64,000 bases of DNA from CAYYKD01 sp964471825 (GTDB lineage: Bacteria; Spirochaetota; GWE2-31-10; CAYYKD01): positions 1-64,000 of the forward strand of contig CAYYKD010000004.1 in the NCBI GenBank assembly GCA_964471825.1. The letters are read 5' to 3'. Shown here one piece after another: positions 17,390 through 25,362 of the stretch (positions are counted from its first letter, which is position 1; each line of letters starts with the position of its first letter). Position numbers and translations under genes: made by a program. Under the pieces are notes generated by a model, which saw only the letters and a list, made by a program, of their open reading frames with translations, was not told the DNA's origin and ran no database searches.

Positions 17390-18096
17390 TGCTACTTATT
17401 GACAAGAAACATATTTTACTATTTACATTCTTTAATTTACTATTTGTATTGATAATGGGAATTTTCGGATATGCTTCATTTCATAAATATATTGTGGATG
17501 ATACAATAATCATTAAAATAATTGCAGAAAGGTTTATATTTATCACGGTATTTTCAATTATTTTTTTAATTACTTTTTTAATTTATTTTATTTTAAAACA
17601 GAGAAACATATATAAAGAATTAGATAAATTGATAAGTATTACAGGCTACTCAAACTACAATCCTACAGTCTTTTTTTCAAAATTCGGGAAGCTGGGATAT
17701 AGACTTAATATTCTCAATAAGGAATTAAACAATATAAATAATATGAAGTCATTAAAGATAAGCACTCTATCAAAAATAATTGAGAGTCTGATTAATGCAT
17801 GTGAGACAGCTTGCTTTATATTTGACTTGAGAGGTGAAATTATCCATATCAATTCAATATTTCTCAAACAATTCAAAATTAGTGTTGAACAGATCAAATC
17901 AATTAAAACGCCTGATATTTTCGGATTAAATATTTCACAGATATTAACAAAATTAACCGATGTGCAAAGAATTACTGAGCGAAATATGATTTTGACATTT
18001 AATAACAAAACAACAAAATCAGATATAGTCCTTGAGCCGATCTATAATGCCGATAATAATATATCTGCCGTGGTATGTTATTTTAGTAAAACATAA
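17389..18096 (+). CDS. Membrane-anchored PAS-like protein coupled to ktrA
   Basis: This 235-residue protein begins with its ATG overlapping the ktrA stop. Two hydrophobic helices (about 9-28 and 48-68) flank a short periplasmic loop. A linker/coiled segment rich in Asn and Leu (KLGYRLNILNKELNNINNMK) follows. From about 140, ETACFIFDLRGEIIHINSIF and FKISVEQIKSIKTPDIFGL resemble a PAS domain, ending in strands DIVLEPIYNADNNISAVVCY. No kinase, cyclase or DNA-binding domain is present. Being translationally coupled to ktrA, it may sense a signal for K+ uptake. The PAS assignment rests on pattern only. Confidence 0.55.
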   Translation: MLLIDKKHILLFTFFNLLFVLIMGIFGYASFHKYIVDDTIIIKIIAERFIFITVFSIIFLITFLIYFILKQRNIYKELDKLISITGYSNYNPTVFFSKFGKLGYRLNILNKELNNINNMKSLKISTLSKIIESLINACETACFIFDLRGEIIHINSIFLKQFKISVEQIKSIKTPDIFGLNISQILTKLTDVQRITERNMILTFNNKTTKSDIVLEPIYNADNNISAVVCYFSKT

Positions 18097-18150
18097 AAAT
18101 CACTTTTTAGAGCCTATTACACTAATATTCGGGTAAAAATTAATACAAAA

Positions 18151-20895
18151 CTAAAACCTCCAACCGAAAGTAACAAGAAATCTATCATAATATAAGCTTA
18201 ATCCGACTACTTCTTTATTTAAAGGATTTGCATTTCCTATTGTTTCGACAGAAAAAACCATAGATGTTGCCCAATTGAATGAAAAAACAATGAAAAAATT
18301 GTTTGGCATATTAAAATTAATCATTGGTCCAAAACGAAAAAATGTAAAGTCAGATCCCCATCCCTTATCAGAAATTTTTGAGAAATTAAATTGAGTCAGC
18401 AATGTATGTGTTTCACACCAGAATAGTAATAAAATATCAAAACTATTGTGTCTTACATAGTTTAAAAATAAGTTATCGTTTTTTATATCTTTTCTCGAGT
18501 CAATTACGACAGGTATTTTATACCCTAAGAAAAATGAACTCTGCATGCTAAAGCCGTTAAATGTAATGCTGTTTTCAAAAATATACGGATTAGAAATATT
18601 ACTCATCTCTTTTAATAAACTTGTATAAGTAAGTCTAAATGAGCCTTCAAATAAAATATGTGTCCATCTTTTATACTTTTCGTTCATTATTTCAGAAAGA
18701 TCCAACTGCAATCTGCCACCAATAAAAGTGCGTAAAAGTCCGCTATAAAAATTTTCGTTTTCAAGTAATCCAATTGATTCGCCATTATAAAACCCATTAT
18801 AGTTAAATCGGGCTAATCCATAAGCCAATCCGGGTATATTCCATCCCGTACCAATATAAATACCGCTAAAAACAGTAAAAAAAGCAACAGGTGTTAAAGA
18901 GATTTCTAATCCTGTATTAACTGTAACCGGTGTTATTGTTGTAACAACTGCAGTTTTTAAATTATTCGAACTTAACAGAAAATGCTCACTTCTCAGTAAC
19001 GGCACTTCTAACTCGTAAAAACCTAGTACCATAGTTTCCGGTAATCCTGTATTATTTCCCAGTACCATCCCGGGATCTCCCTTTGAATGATTCTTATAAT
19101 AAGGATCGCCTTTATCAGTATAATCAACAGTTGTGTAATCGATTGGTGTAATGCCATTCTGTGCCTTACCATATTGATAGCCCGGATGATAAATAACTGT
19201 CCAATTTAGCCCTCCTCTGAGTTTAAGAGCATGAAAATAATCTTTATAATTTATATTAGTTTTATCTTTGGATAGGTTTAACCTCTTTTTTAAATCATTA
19301 TACAGTAAAATATATTTTATGATTTTTAATTTTTCAGGATCAACTTTTAATAATTTTTCTTTTGCCTCGTTAAATCTAAATCTTTTATATAAAATATTAG
19401 CAATTTCCACAAGAACTTCATTGTACTCAGAATAATCCTTACTTATTGTACTAAGTATTTTTATTGATTCATCATATCTTTTAATATCAATTGCTTTAAT
19501 TGCATAAAGTAATTTAAATGCAGTTATATCCCTATATTTATCAGATAGATTTTTATATAAAGTGTAAAGATTAACATTGTTGTCAAGTTTGAATGAAGAA
19601 TTACCAAGTAGTACAGTAACATCACTAAGCGGCTCATCATTTAAAAATAATTCCGGCTGAACTCCCGGATCATTAGAATAGAAATAAAATTTATTTGAAC
19701 CGGCAAAAGTTGTTCCGGTAGAAACATACACCCCGCTATTATCACCGGCAAAAATTACTACATGCGTTGTTAGTGAATTATTTATCCCTTTCAAATGATA
19801 ACTAAGTGCAAAGTCATTGTCTTCATCTATACCGGTCGATCTGAATATTTTAAATATATAATCAAAAATAAAATCTTTGTTACTGTCTTCAAACTTTTCA
19901 AAAATTATTTTTCTGCCCAAATTATTGCCATTCATGATAAAGCTATTATCTTGGTATAATTCTGAATATTCATTAGAGTCATAAAGATTAATTCCCCATA
20001 AAATATTTTTATCTGTTTCAATTAAATGTAGATTGTTCTCTGATAGAGGATTGATATCCATAATAAATTGCCTGCTTTCTATGGGGAAATTGTAAAATCC
20101 TTTTTCACCATTTATGCTTCTATTTTTTTTAAAAAACTCAACAACCTCACTAGATGTTTTACACTCCTCTATTGCAATACGGTTTAACATATAATATGGA
20201 GTTCCATTTTTATTGATTTTCTTAACAAATATTGAGTTTTGACTAAAAGAGAAGTATTTGCTGTAAGAAGTTTCAGATCCGACATATCCTGCATAGGTTA
20301 TACTACTGAAATTGTTATATCCTGTAGGAGAATAGCTGATTATAACCGGTTCAGGCCAATCCTCACCCCATGGTAGATCCATTGATCGTCCATGATAGCT
20401 CTTCCCATATTTATCTTTTATTATTACTCCAGAACATCCCTGTACTGCCAAAAAATCTCCTAAGAGATTAATCATGTATATTGTATTTAATTTAACACCG
20501 CTTCCGTCTGAAATTCCTCTTATTTCTTCCTTGAGTCTATCAGGAACACTTTTTTCCAATCTTTTTATTCCCATCTCTAAATATATTTTTATCAATTCTT
20601 TTGGGATATTTTTATCAGAGGCTATCATAGTGATTAATTTATTTACAAATTGTTCTGTCTGAATTATCTCATTTTTAAGTAGAACTCCATGCTGAAGACC
20701 CATTTGATAATGATTGCCGGAAACAAGGAGCTGTTTTAGCACCCCCTCTCTTCTATAAATTGTTGCGGTTTGAAAATAAGTTTTCTCTTGTTCAACTAAA
20801 ATCTCTGAGTCATAGTTATCCATAGCCAAAAGATCATTAACCGATAATAAACAGAAAACTATATACAGAACTATAAATAGAACTGAATTTTTCAT
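18151..20895 (-). CDS. Secreted C45-type NTN acyltransferase fused to TPR-like helices and an outer-membrane barrel
   Basis: The 914-residue protein has a signal peptide (residues 1-25). Residues about 55-400 fit the acyl-CoA:6-aminopenicillanate acyltransferase/C45 family of N-terminal-nucleophile hydrolases: GNHYQMGLQHG, EIRGISDGSG, the autocleavage site VQGCSGVI with Cys154 as predicted nucleophile, and the following YHGRSMDLPW. Residues about 440-570 form TPR-like helix pairs (FKLLYAIKAIDIKRYDESI, YNEVLVEIANILYKR). From about 575 to the end the sequence is alternating, aromatic-rich strand pattern and closes with LVTFGWRF, a C-terminal Phe typical of outer-membrane barrels. So the enzyme should be periplasmic or surface-displayed and anchored by its own barrel. 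The ATG overlaps the stop of the alpha/beta hydrolase (ATGA). Substrate unknown. Confidence 0.75.
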   Translation of the reverse strand: MKNSVLFIVLYIVFCLLSVNDLLAMDNYDSEILVEQEKTYFQTATIYRREGVLKQLLVSGNHYQMGLQHGVLLKNEIIQTEQFVNKLITMIASDKNIPKELIKIYLEMGIKRLEKSVPDRLKEEIRGISDGSGVKLNTIYMINLLGDFLAVQGCSGVIIKDKYGKSYHGRSMDLPWGEDWPEPVIISYSPTGYNNFSSITYAGYVGSETSYSKYFSFSQNSIFVKKINKNGTPYYMLNRIAIEECKTSSEVVEFFKKNRSINGEKGFYNFPIESRQFIMDINPLSENNLHLIETDKNILWGINLYDSNEYSELYQDNSFIMNGNNLGRKIIFEKFEDSNKDFIFDYIFKIFRSTGIDEDNDFALSYHLKGINNSLTTHVVIFAGDNSGVYVSTGTTFAGSNKFYFYSNDPGVQPELFLNDEPLSDVTVLLGNSSFKLDNNVNLYTLYKNLSDKYRDITAFKLLYAIKAIDIKRYDESIKILSTISKDYSEYNEVLVEIANILYKRFRFNEAKEKLLKVDPEKLKIIKYILLYNDLKKRLNLSKDKTNINYKDYFHALKLRGGLNWTVIYHPGYQYGKAQNGITPIDYTTVDYTDKGDPYYKNHSKGDPGMVLGNNTGLPETMVLGFYELEVPLLRSEHFLLSSNNLKTAVVTTITPVTVNTGLEISLTPVAFFTVFSGIYIGTGWNIPGLAYGLARFNYNGFYNGESIGLLENENFYSGLLRTFIGGRLQLDLSEIMNEKYKRWTHILFEGSFRLTYTSLLKEMSNISNPYIFENSITFNGFSMQSSFFLGYKIPVVIDSRKDIKNDNLFLNYVRHNSFDILLLFWCETHTLLTQFNFSKISDKGWGSDFTFFRFGPMINFNMPNNFFIVFSFNWATSMVFSVETIGNANPLNKEVVGLSLYYDRFLVTFGWRF

Positions 20896-21941
20896 CTTAT
20901 CTCCTTTTCTTCCAGTCGTTTTTTTATCTCAATTACAAGTCTGTTAAATTTTTCCGGCTCTTCAAATATTGCACAATGAGCTGAGTTTTCAAACATTGTA
21001 ATCTCTTTTAATGGAGCATCTATTTTATTAAAATAGTCAATTGCTAATTCAAAAGGTGTAGTATAGTCATGCGCACCGATAAAAAAGAAAACCGGTATTT
21101 CAAAACTATAACTCTCATTATCAAGATTAATTTTTTCAATAAATTCTTCCCACATAGCATCAAAAACAAAAAGGGATCCCCATATAAGAGACATTTTTTC
21201 AGATAGGGTATAAACTCTTGAACTTAGAGTTACTTTATCAAGTTGAAAATAGCTCTCTTCATTATATAAACCGCCACCATATCTATAAAGTATAAATCTT
21301 TGTTTTATCAAATCCCACATTTCATTCTTTCCATACCCATTATATGGATATCCAATCTTTTCTAGTTGCCATATATCAAAATTATTACCGGCAGCTTTTG
21401 CTGCATTTAATGTAAAATCATAAGATAACTGTTCATTTTTAGTCCCATTAACAACTTGTCCTACACTTATGTAGGCATAATAATTATCCGGTTTTTTAAG
21501 TATTGACTTAACACCAAGATAAGTTCCCCATGAATGACCTATAAGAAAAATCTTTTTTTTGTTATATTTTAGCAATAAAAAAGCAACTAACTCTTCGAGG
21601 TCGCTTAAAAAATATTCAATTTTTATATCAGATTTAGTTAGTTTAATATCGTATGATTTACCCGCACCTCTTTGATCCCAGTTTACTACAATAAAATGTT
21701 TTTCCAGATCACTATTGTAGTGCTCTAATAATGGAAGAGATGCAGTTCCTGGTCCGCCATGCAGATATAATATAATCGGATTGTCAACATTTTCTGTTCT
21801 AACATATATCCATTGTTTTACTCCACCCAAGACAACAGGAAGAAGTTCTTGATTTATATGATTACTATCTAACGCATGAACAAAAGCATAATTAAATAAA
21901 CAAGAACTGATTAATAAAAAAACCAATAGAAAAACCTTCAT
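20892..21941 (-). CDS. Exported proline-iminopeptidase-like alpha/beta hydrolase
   Basis: I place the start at ATG 21941, which has AAAGGTG 6 bp upstream; the frame is open to a GTG at 21950. A signal peptide (KVFLLVFLLISSCLF) means the enzyme is exported, unlike most proline iminopeptidases. The S33 signatures are present: oxyanion motif LYLHGGPGTA, VNWDQRGAGKS, nucleophile elbow GHSWGTY, the acid in GAHDYTTPFEL and the catalytic His in NSAHCAIF. A lid domain lies between (about 150-265). Substrates could be short peptides with N-terminal proline, esters or lactones. It is cotranscribed with the C45 fusion gene and has a tandem operator in its promoter. Confidence 0.85.
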   Translation of the reverse strand: MKVFLLVFLLISSCLFNYAFVHALDSNHINQELLPVVLGGVKQWIYVRTENVDNPIILYLHGGPGTASLPLLEHYNSDLEKHFIVVNWDQRGAGKSYDIKLTKSDIKIEYFLSDLEELVAFLLLKYNKKKIFLIGHSWGTYLGVKSILKKPDNYYAYISVGQVVNGTKNEQLSYDFTLNAAKAAGNNFDIWQLEKIGYPYNGYGKNEMWDLIKQRFILYRYGGGLYNEESYFQLDKVTLSSRVYTLSEKMSLIWGSLFVFDAMWEEFIEKINLDNESYSFEIPVFFFIGAHDYTTPFELAIDYFNKIDAPLKEITMFENSAHCAIFEEPEKFNRLVIEIKKRLEEKEIR

Positions 21942-21971
21942 TTGTAACACCTTTGATATTTATTTTTAATT

Positions 21972-22035
21972 AATATATGACAAAATTATTGGTATTACAA
22001 GTCGCTCTTTGGAGTGATAACGAGACTCTTTGGAG
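21972..22035 (-). promoter_or_regulatory. Promoter with two 10-bp direct-repeat operators for the hydrolase pair
   Basis: On the minus strand TTGTAA (21995-22000) and TATATT (21972-21977) are 17 bp apart, about 30 bp before the hydrolase start. Immediately upstream are two identical copies of CTCCAAAGAG (plus-strand CTCTTTGGAG at 22005-22014 and 22026-22035), 21 bp apart. Each has a CTC/GAG half-dyad. The nearest copy ends 4 bp from the -35 box, the usual position for a class II activator such as a LuxR-type protein. Confidence 0.55.
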
Positions 22036-22062
22036 GTATTGATATATGCTCGAATTAAAATT

Positions 22063-23019
22063 CTATTTGTTTATGGAAGAGTTTTTATAATTTGCTATTA
22101 TTTCGTATCTACTTCTATGACCTGTCTTTTGAAAGATTCGTTTTATGTAAGTTTTAACAGTATGAACAGAAATATCCAGCTCAACTGCGATTGTTTTATT
22201 ATCTAATCCTCCGGCAATTAATGAAACCACGGATTGTTCTCGTTTCGTAAGATTAAAATCATCTAATACAGATAATTCATCTAAATTTGATAAACTCATT
22301 TTATTTGAAAAAGAGTCTATATATTGCTTAAATGACACAATAACAATTAAAACGGACAAAACTAAAAGAATTATGGGAGGATAAAACATAATTTTGGCTC
22401 GAATGTCATTTTTCAACTCGATAATTCCATAAATTCCGTAAACACTCATATAGATTGAATTTACCAAATCGAACAAAATAATCGGCAAAAAGCAAAATAT
22501 TATCACTATAGAGACTTTATATATATTTTTTTCAAATTTTTCATTGGATTTTTTATATCTTATTATTAATAGAATTAATAAAATTATAATCGCTAATATA
22601 AACAAGAAAGACTTAATAGAATAAAGATATTTTTCTAATTCGATAGAATTAAGTCTAACATATATTGATGAAACACTTAAAATAAAAATGACAAATATTT
22701 CTAAAACCGAATTAAAAAATGTAAGTTTACCATTAATTAAGAATATTATTAAAACAGTAATTGCAATTAGCAATAAATCAGCACTAAATATTCTGACCGT
22801 TACTAATAGAATATTGTTTAAATCAAGTGATCCGAGATTTACAAGCAGGTAATTATCAATAGTTAATGATAATATTTTTAAAATAAATAATATATTAAAA
22901 ACAATCACCATTTTCAGTAGTTTTGATTTTAGAGTCAAGTTAAGTTTGAATGCAACTACAGTACAGGTTAAGGAAATTGAAAATGAAATAATAATTAAAA
23001 TCAACTGCAAGTGCATCAT
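22063..23019 (-). CDS. 7-TM membrane protein with LuxR-type DNA-binding domain
   Basis: Seven hydrophobic helices fill residues about 3-235 (first LILIIISFSISLTCTVVAF, last PPIILLVLSVLIVIVSF). After a 15-residue linker comes a LuxR/GerE helix-turn-helix: FNLTKREQSVVSLIAGGL, then the recognition region NKTIAVELDISVHTVKTY and IKRIFQKTG. The hydrophobic helices would sit in the inner membrane and the DNA-binding tail in the cytoplasm, making a one-component membrane sensor. The gene ends 28 bp beyond a pair of identical operators that precede the adjacent hydrolase genes, so those genes are its probable targets. The ligand is unknown; no receiver or PAS domain is present. Confidence 0.8.
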   Translation of the reverse strand: MMHLQLILIIISFSISLTCTVVAFKLNLTLKSKLLKMVIVFNILFILKILSLTIDNYLLVNLGSLDLNNILLVTVRIFSADLLLIAITVLIIFLINGKLTFFNSVLEIFVIFILSVSSIYVRLNSIELEKYLYSIKSFLFILAIIILLILLIIRYKKSNEKFEKNIYKVSIVIIFCFLPIILFDLVNSIYMSVYGIYGIIELKNDIRAKIMFYPPIILLVLSVLIVIVSFKQYIDSFSNKMSLSNLDELSVLDDFNLTKREQSVVSLIAGGLDNKTIAVELDISVHTVKTYIKRIFQKTGHRSRYEIIANYKNSSINK

Positions 23020-23544
23020 AGAGTTTTGGCCTTTTTTTTATCAGCAATTTAGAGCCTCTTTAGTAAGACTTTATTTAGAGTAATACTTTATTTAGTACTC
23101 TACAAAAGTTGGAATGTTTAAATACCAAAATGTATAAATAAACCCATCTAATACGCTAAATTCTTTGTTTTAATTCAAATCTTAATCGATTTTATGTAAT
23201 AATAGGAAATATTATAATCGATGTCAACAGTTTTTACAACTAATTAAAAGACAGATATATCTCAATTGTAGATATTGCAGATGTTGTAGATGTCAATTAA
23301 ATTGTTAAAAATAATTGTTAAAAATAATAAAATTAAATCAAATACAGTGACCAATTTATCCCTACATAGGTTTCAAAATACACAGTATCTTAAAGACAAT
23401 ATAAATTCATCCAAAAATTAATAACTTCACTCCTCAATTAAGTAAGTTTATTATTATTATTTTATTATTAATAATTTATTCTTTGACAAAAACTCCGTTT
23501 AATGATAATTAAACTTAAAAATAAAGTCTTGCGGATTAATACCT
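23020..23544. other. AT-rich spacer between the LuxR-type gene and the topoisomerase operon
   Basis: No gene seen in 525 bp. It contains three 9-bp repeats TTGNAGATN at 23266-23292 (TTGTAGATA, TTGCAGATG, TTGTAGATG) and two tandem 13-bp copies of AATTGTTAAAAAT at 23300-23325. A TTGACA at 23483-23488 followed by GATAAT at 23504-23509 (15-bp spacer) may be the promoter of the topoisomerase genes. Confidence 0.5.
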
Positions 23545-25347
23545 ATGGCAAAAGAAAAACACAATTACGATGAATCTAAAATAAAATCCCTTTCATCATT
23601 AGAGCATATAAGATTACGGAGCGGAATGTATATTGGTCGATTAGGAGATGGGTCAAACTATGATGATGGTATATATATATTACTAAAAGAGATAATCGAC
23701 AACTCTATAGATGAGTTTATCATGGGGTATGGCGATAAAATTCTCATAGAGAGAAATGGTCCTGTAATAACCATAAGGGATTATGGACGGGGAATTCCAC
23801 CCGGTAAACTCGTAGAATGTGTTTCCCAGATAAATACAGGTGCTAAGTACAATGATGAGGTGTTTCAATTTTCTGTTGGTCTTAACGGTGTGGGAACAAA
23901 AGCAGTCAATGCACTTTCTGAGACATTTCTGGCCGCCTCATTTAGAAAGAAAGAGTGTACACTTGCTAATTTTGAAAGGGGACTCTTAAAAAATCAAACT
24001 TCCAGAAAAGAGGACAAAGAGGATGGCACACTGATAAGATTTACACCGGACATGGAGATCTTTGACAGTTATGAATTCCTCGATGAACACATTGAGAAAA
24101 GACTTTGGCACTACGCCTACCTTAATGCAGGACTAAAAATATACTACAACAGAAAACTTTTCTACTCTGAGAATGGACTCTTGGACCTCTTAAAAAGTGA
24201 AGTTCAGGATGAGACAATCTATGATATAATCCACTGCAAAGAGGATAAATTTGAGTTTGCCTTTTGTCACACCTCAAGTTACGGTGAGACCTACTTCTCA
24301 TTTGTCAACGGTCAGCACACAAGTGATGGCGGTACACACCAGTCTGCCTATCGCGAGGGCCTGTTAAAAGGGATAAACGAATATGCAGGAAAGAGTTACA
24401 ATAGCATTGATGTTAGAGAAGGCATAGTCGGAGCAATTGCCATCAAACTTAAAGACCCGATATTTGAATCGCAGACCAAAAATAAGCTTGGCAATCTGGA
24501 GCTTAAAAGCGAACTAGCATCGAAAGTAAAAGATGCAGTTGTAGTCTTTTTAAACCGGAATAAAGATGCCGCAGAGAAGATTCTAAATAAGATTAAATTT
24601 AACGAAACACTCCGCGTTGAGCTTCAGCAGGTTCAAAAAGAGGCAAAGGAAAAATCAAAAAAAATTGCCCTGAACATTCCTAAACTCAAAGACTCAAAAC
24701 ACCACTATACCGACAATCATATAATGCGTGAACACACGATGATATTTCTAACTGAGGGACAGTCTGCTTCCGGCAGTATGGTTTCTGCACGAGATGTAAT
24801 GACTCAGGCGATCTACTCACTAAGAGGTAAACCGTTAAATGTATATGGACTTAAAAAAGATACTGTTTACAAGAACGAGGAACTATTCAACCTTATGAAG
24901 GCTCTTGGGATTGAGGATGGTCTTGATGGATTACGATACAATAAAATTGTTATCTCAACAGACTCTGATGTAGACGGACTTCATATTCGAAATCTTCTGA
25001 TAACATATTTTCTTGTATTCTTTGAACCGATTGTAGTTGCCGGTCATCTCTATATCCTTGAGACGCCGCTTTTTAGGGTAAGAAACAAAAAAGAAACACT
25101 CTACTGCTACAATGAAACCGAACGAGAAAAGGCGGTAAAAAAGCTCGGCTCTGCGTCTCTTGAGATAACACGATTTAAAGGGCTTGGTGAAATCTCGCCA
25201 CGGGAATTCTCTCAGTTTATCGGAAAAGATATAAGATTGATTAAGGTTACAGTTGATCACATAGGTGAGATAAAAAAACCGCTTGAATTCTTTATGGGAA
25301 AAAACACACCCACAAGAAAAGAGTTTATAATGCAGAATCTAGTATAG
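23545..25347 (+). CDS. Type IIA DNA topoisomerase B subunit (ParE-like)
   Basis: The 600-residue protein has a GHKL ATPase (EIIDNSIDEF, DYGRGIPPGK, VGLNGVGTKAVNALS), a transducer domain, and a TOPRIM domain with STDSDVDGLHIRN and the RFKGLGEIS motif. The TOPRIM glutamate motif reads LTEGQSASGS; GyrB/ParE usually have EGDSAxGS, so the Asp after Gly is Gln here, while the catalytic Glu is kept. Its length (600 against ~630-800) lacks the proteobacterial insertion and is closest to the ParE-like proteins paired with short ParC-like subunits. It is followed 15 bp later by its A subunit. A second, true gyrase is expected elsewhere. Confidence 0.9.
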   Translation: MAKEKHNYDESKIKSLSSLEHIRLRSGMYIGRLGDGSNYDDGIYILLKEIIDNSIDEFIMGYGDKILIERNGPVITIRDYGRGIPPGKLVECVSQINTGAKYNDEVFQFSVGLNGVGTKAVNALSETFLAASFRKKECTLANFERGLLKNQTSRKEDKEDGTLIRFTPDMEIFDSYEFLDEHIEKRLWHYAYLNAGLKIYYNRKLFYSENGLLDLLKSEVQDETIYDIIHCKEDKFEFAFCHTSSYGETYFSFVNGQHTSDGGTHQSAYREGLLKGINEYAGKSYNSIDVREGIVGAIAIKLKDPIFESQTKNKLGNLELKSELASKVKDAVVVFLNRNKDAAEKILNKIKFNETLRVELQQVQKEAKEKSKKIALNIPKLKDSKHHYTDNHIMREHTMIFLTEGQSASGSMVSARDVMTQAIYSLRGKPLNVYGLKKDTVYKNEELFNLMKALGIEDGLDGLRYNKIVISTDSDVDGLHIRNLLITYFLVFFEPIVVAGHLYILETPLFRVRNKKETLYCYNETEREKAVKKLGSASLEITRFKGLGEISPREFSQFIGKDIRLIKVTVDHIGEIKKPLEFFMGKNTPTRKEFIMQNLV

Positions 25348-25362
25348 TTAGGAAATAAAAAT

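Noticed and set aside
23266..23325. CRISPR array
   Set aside because: The repeats are 9 and 13 bp, adjacent and without spacers; no cas gene is present.
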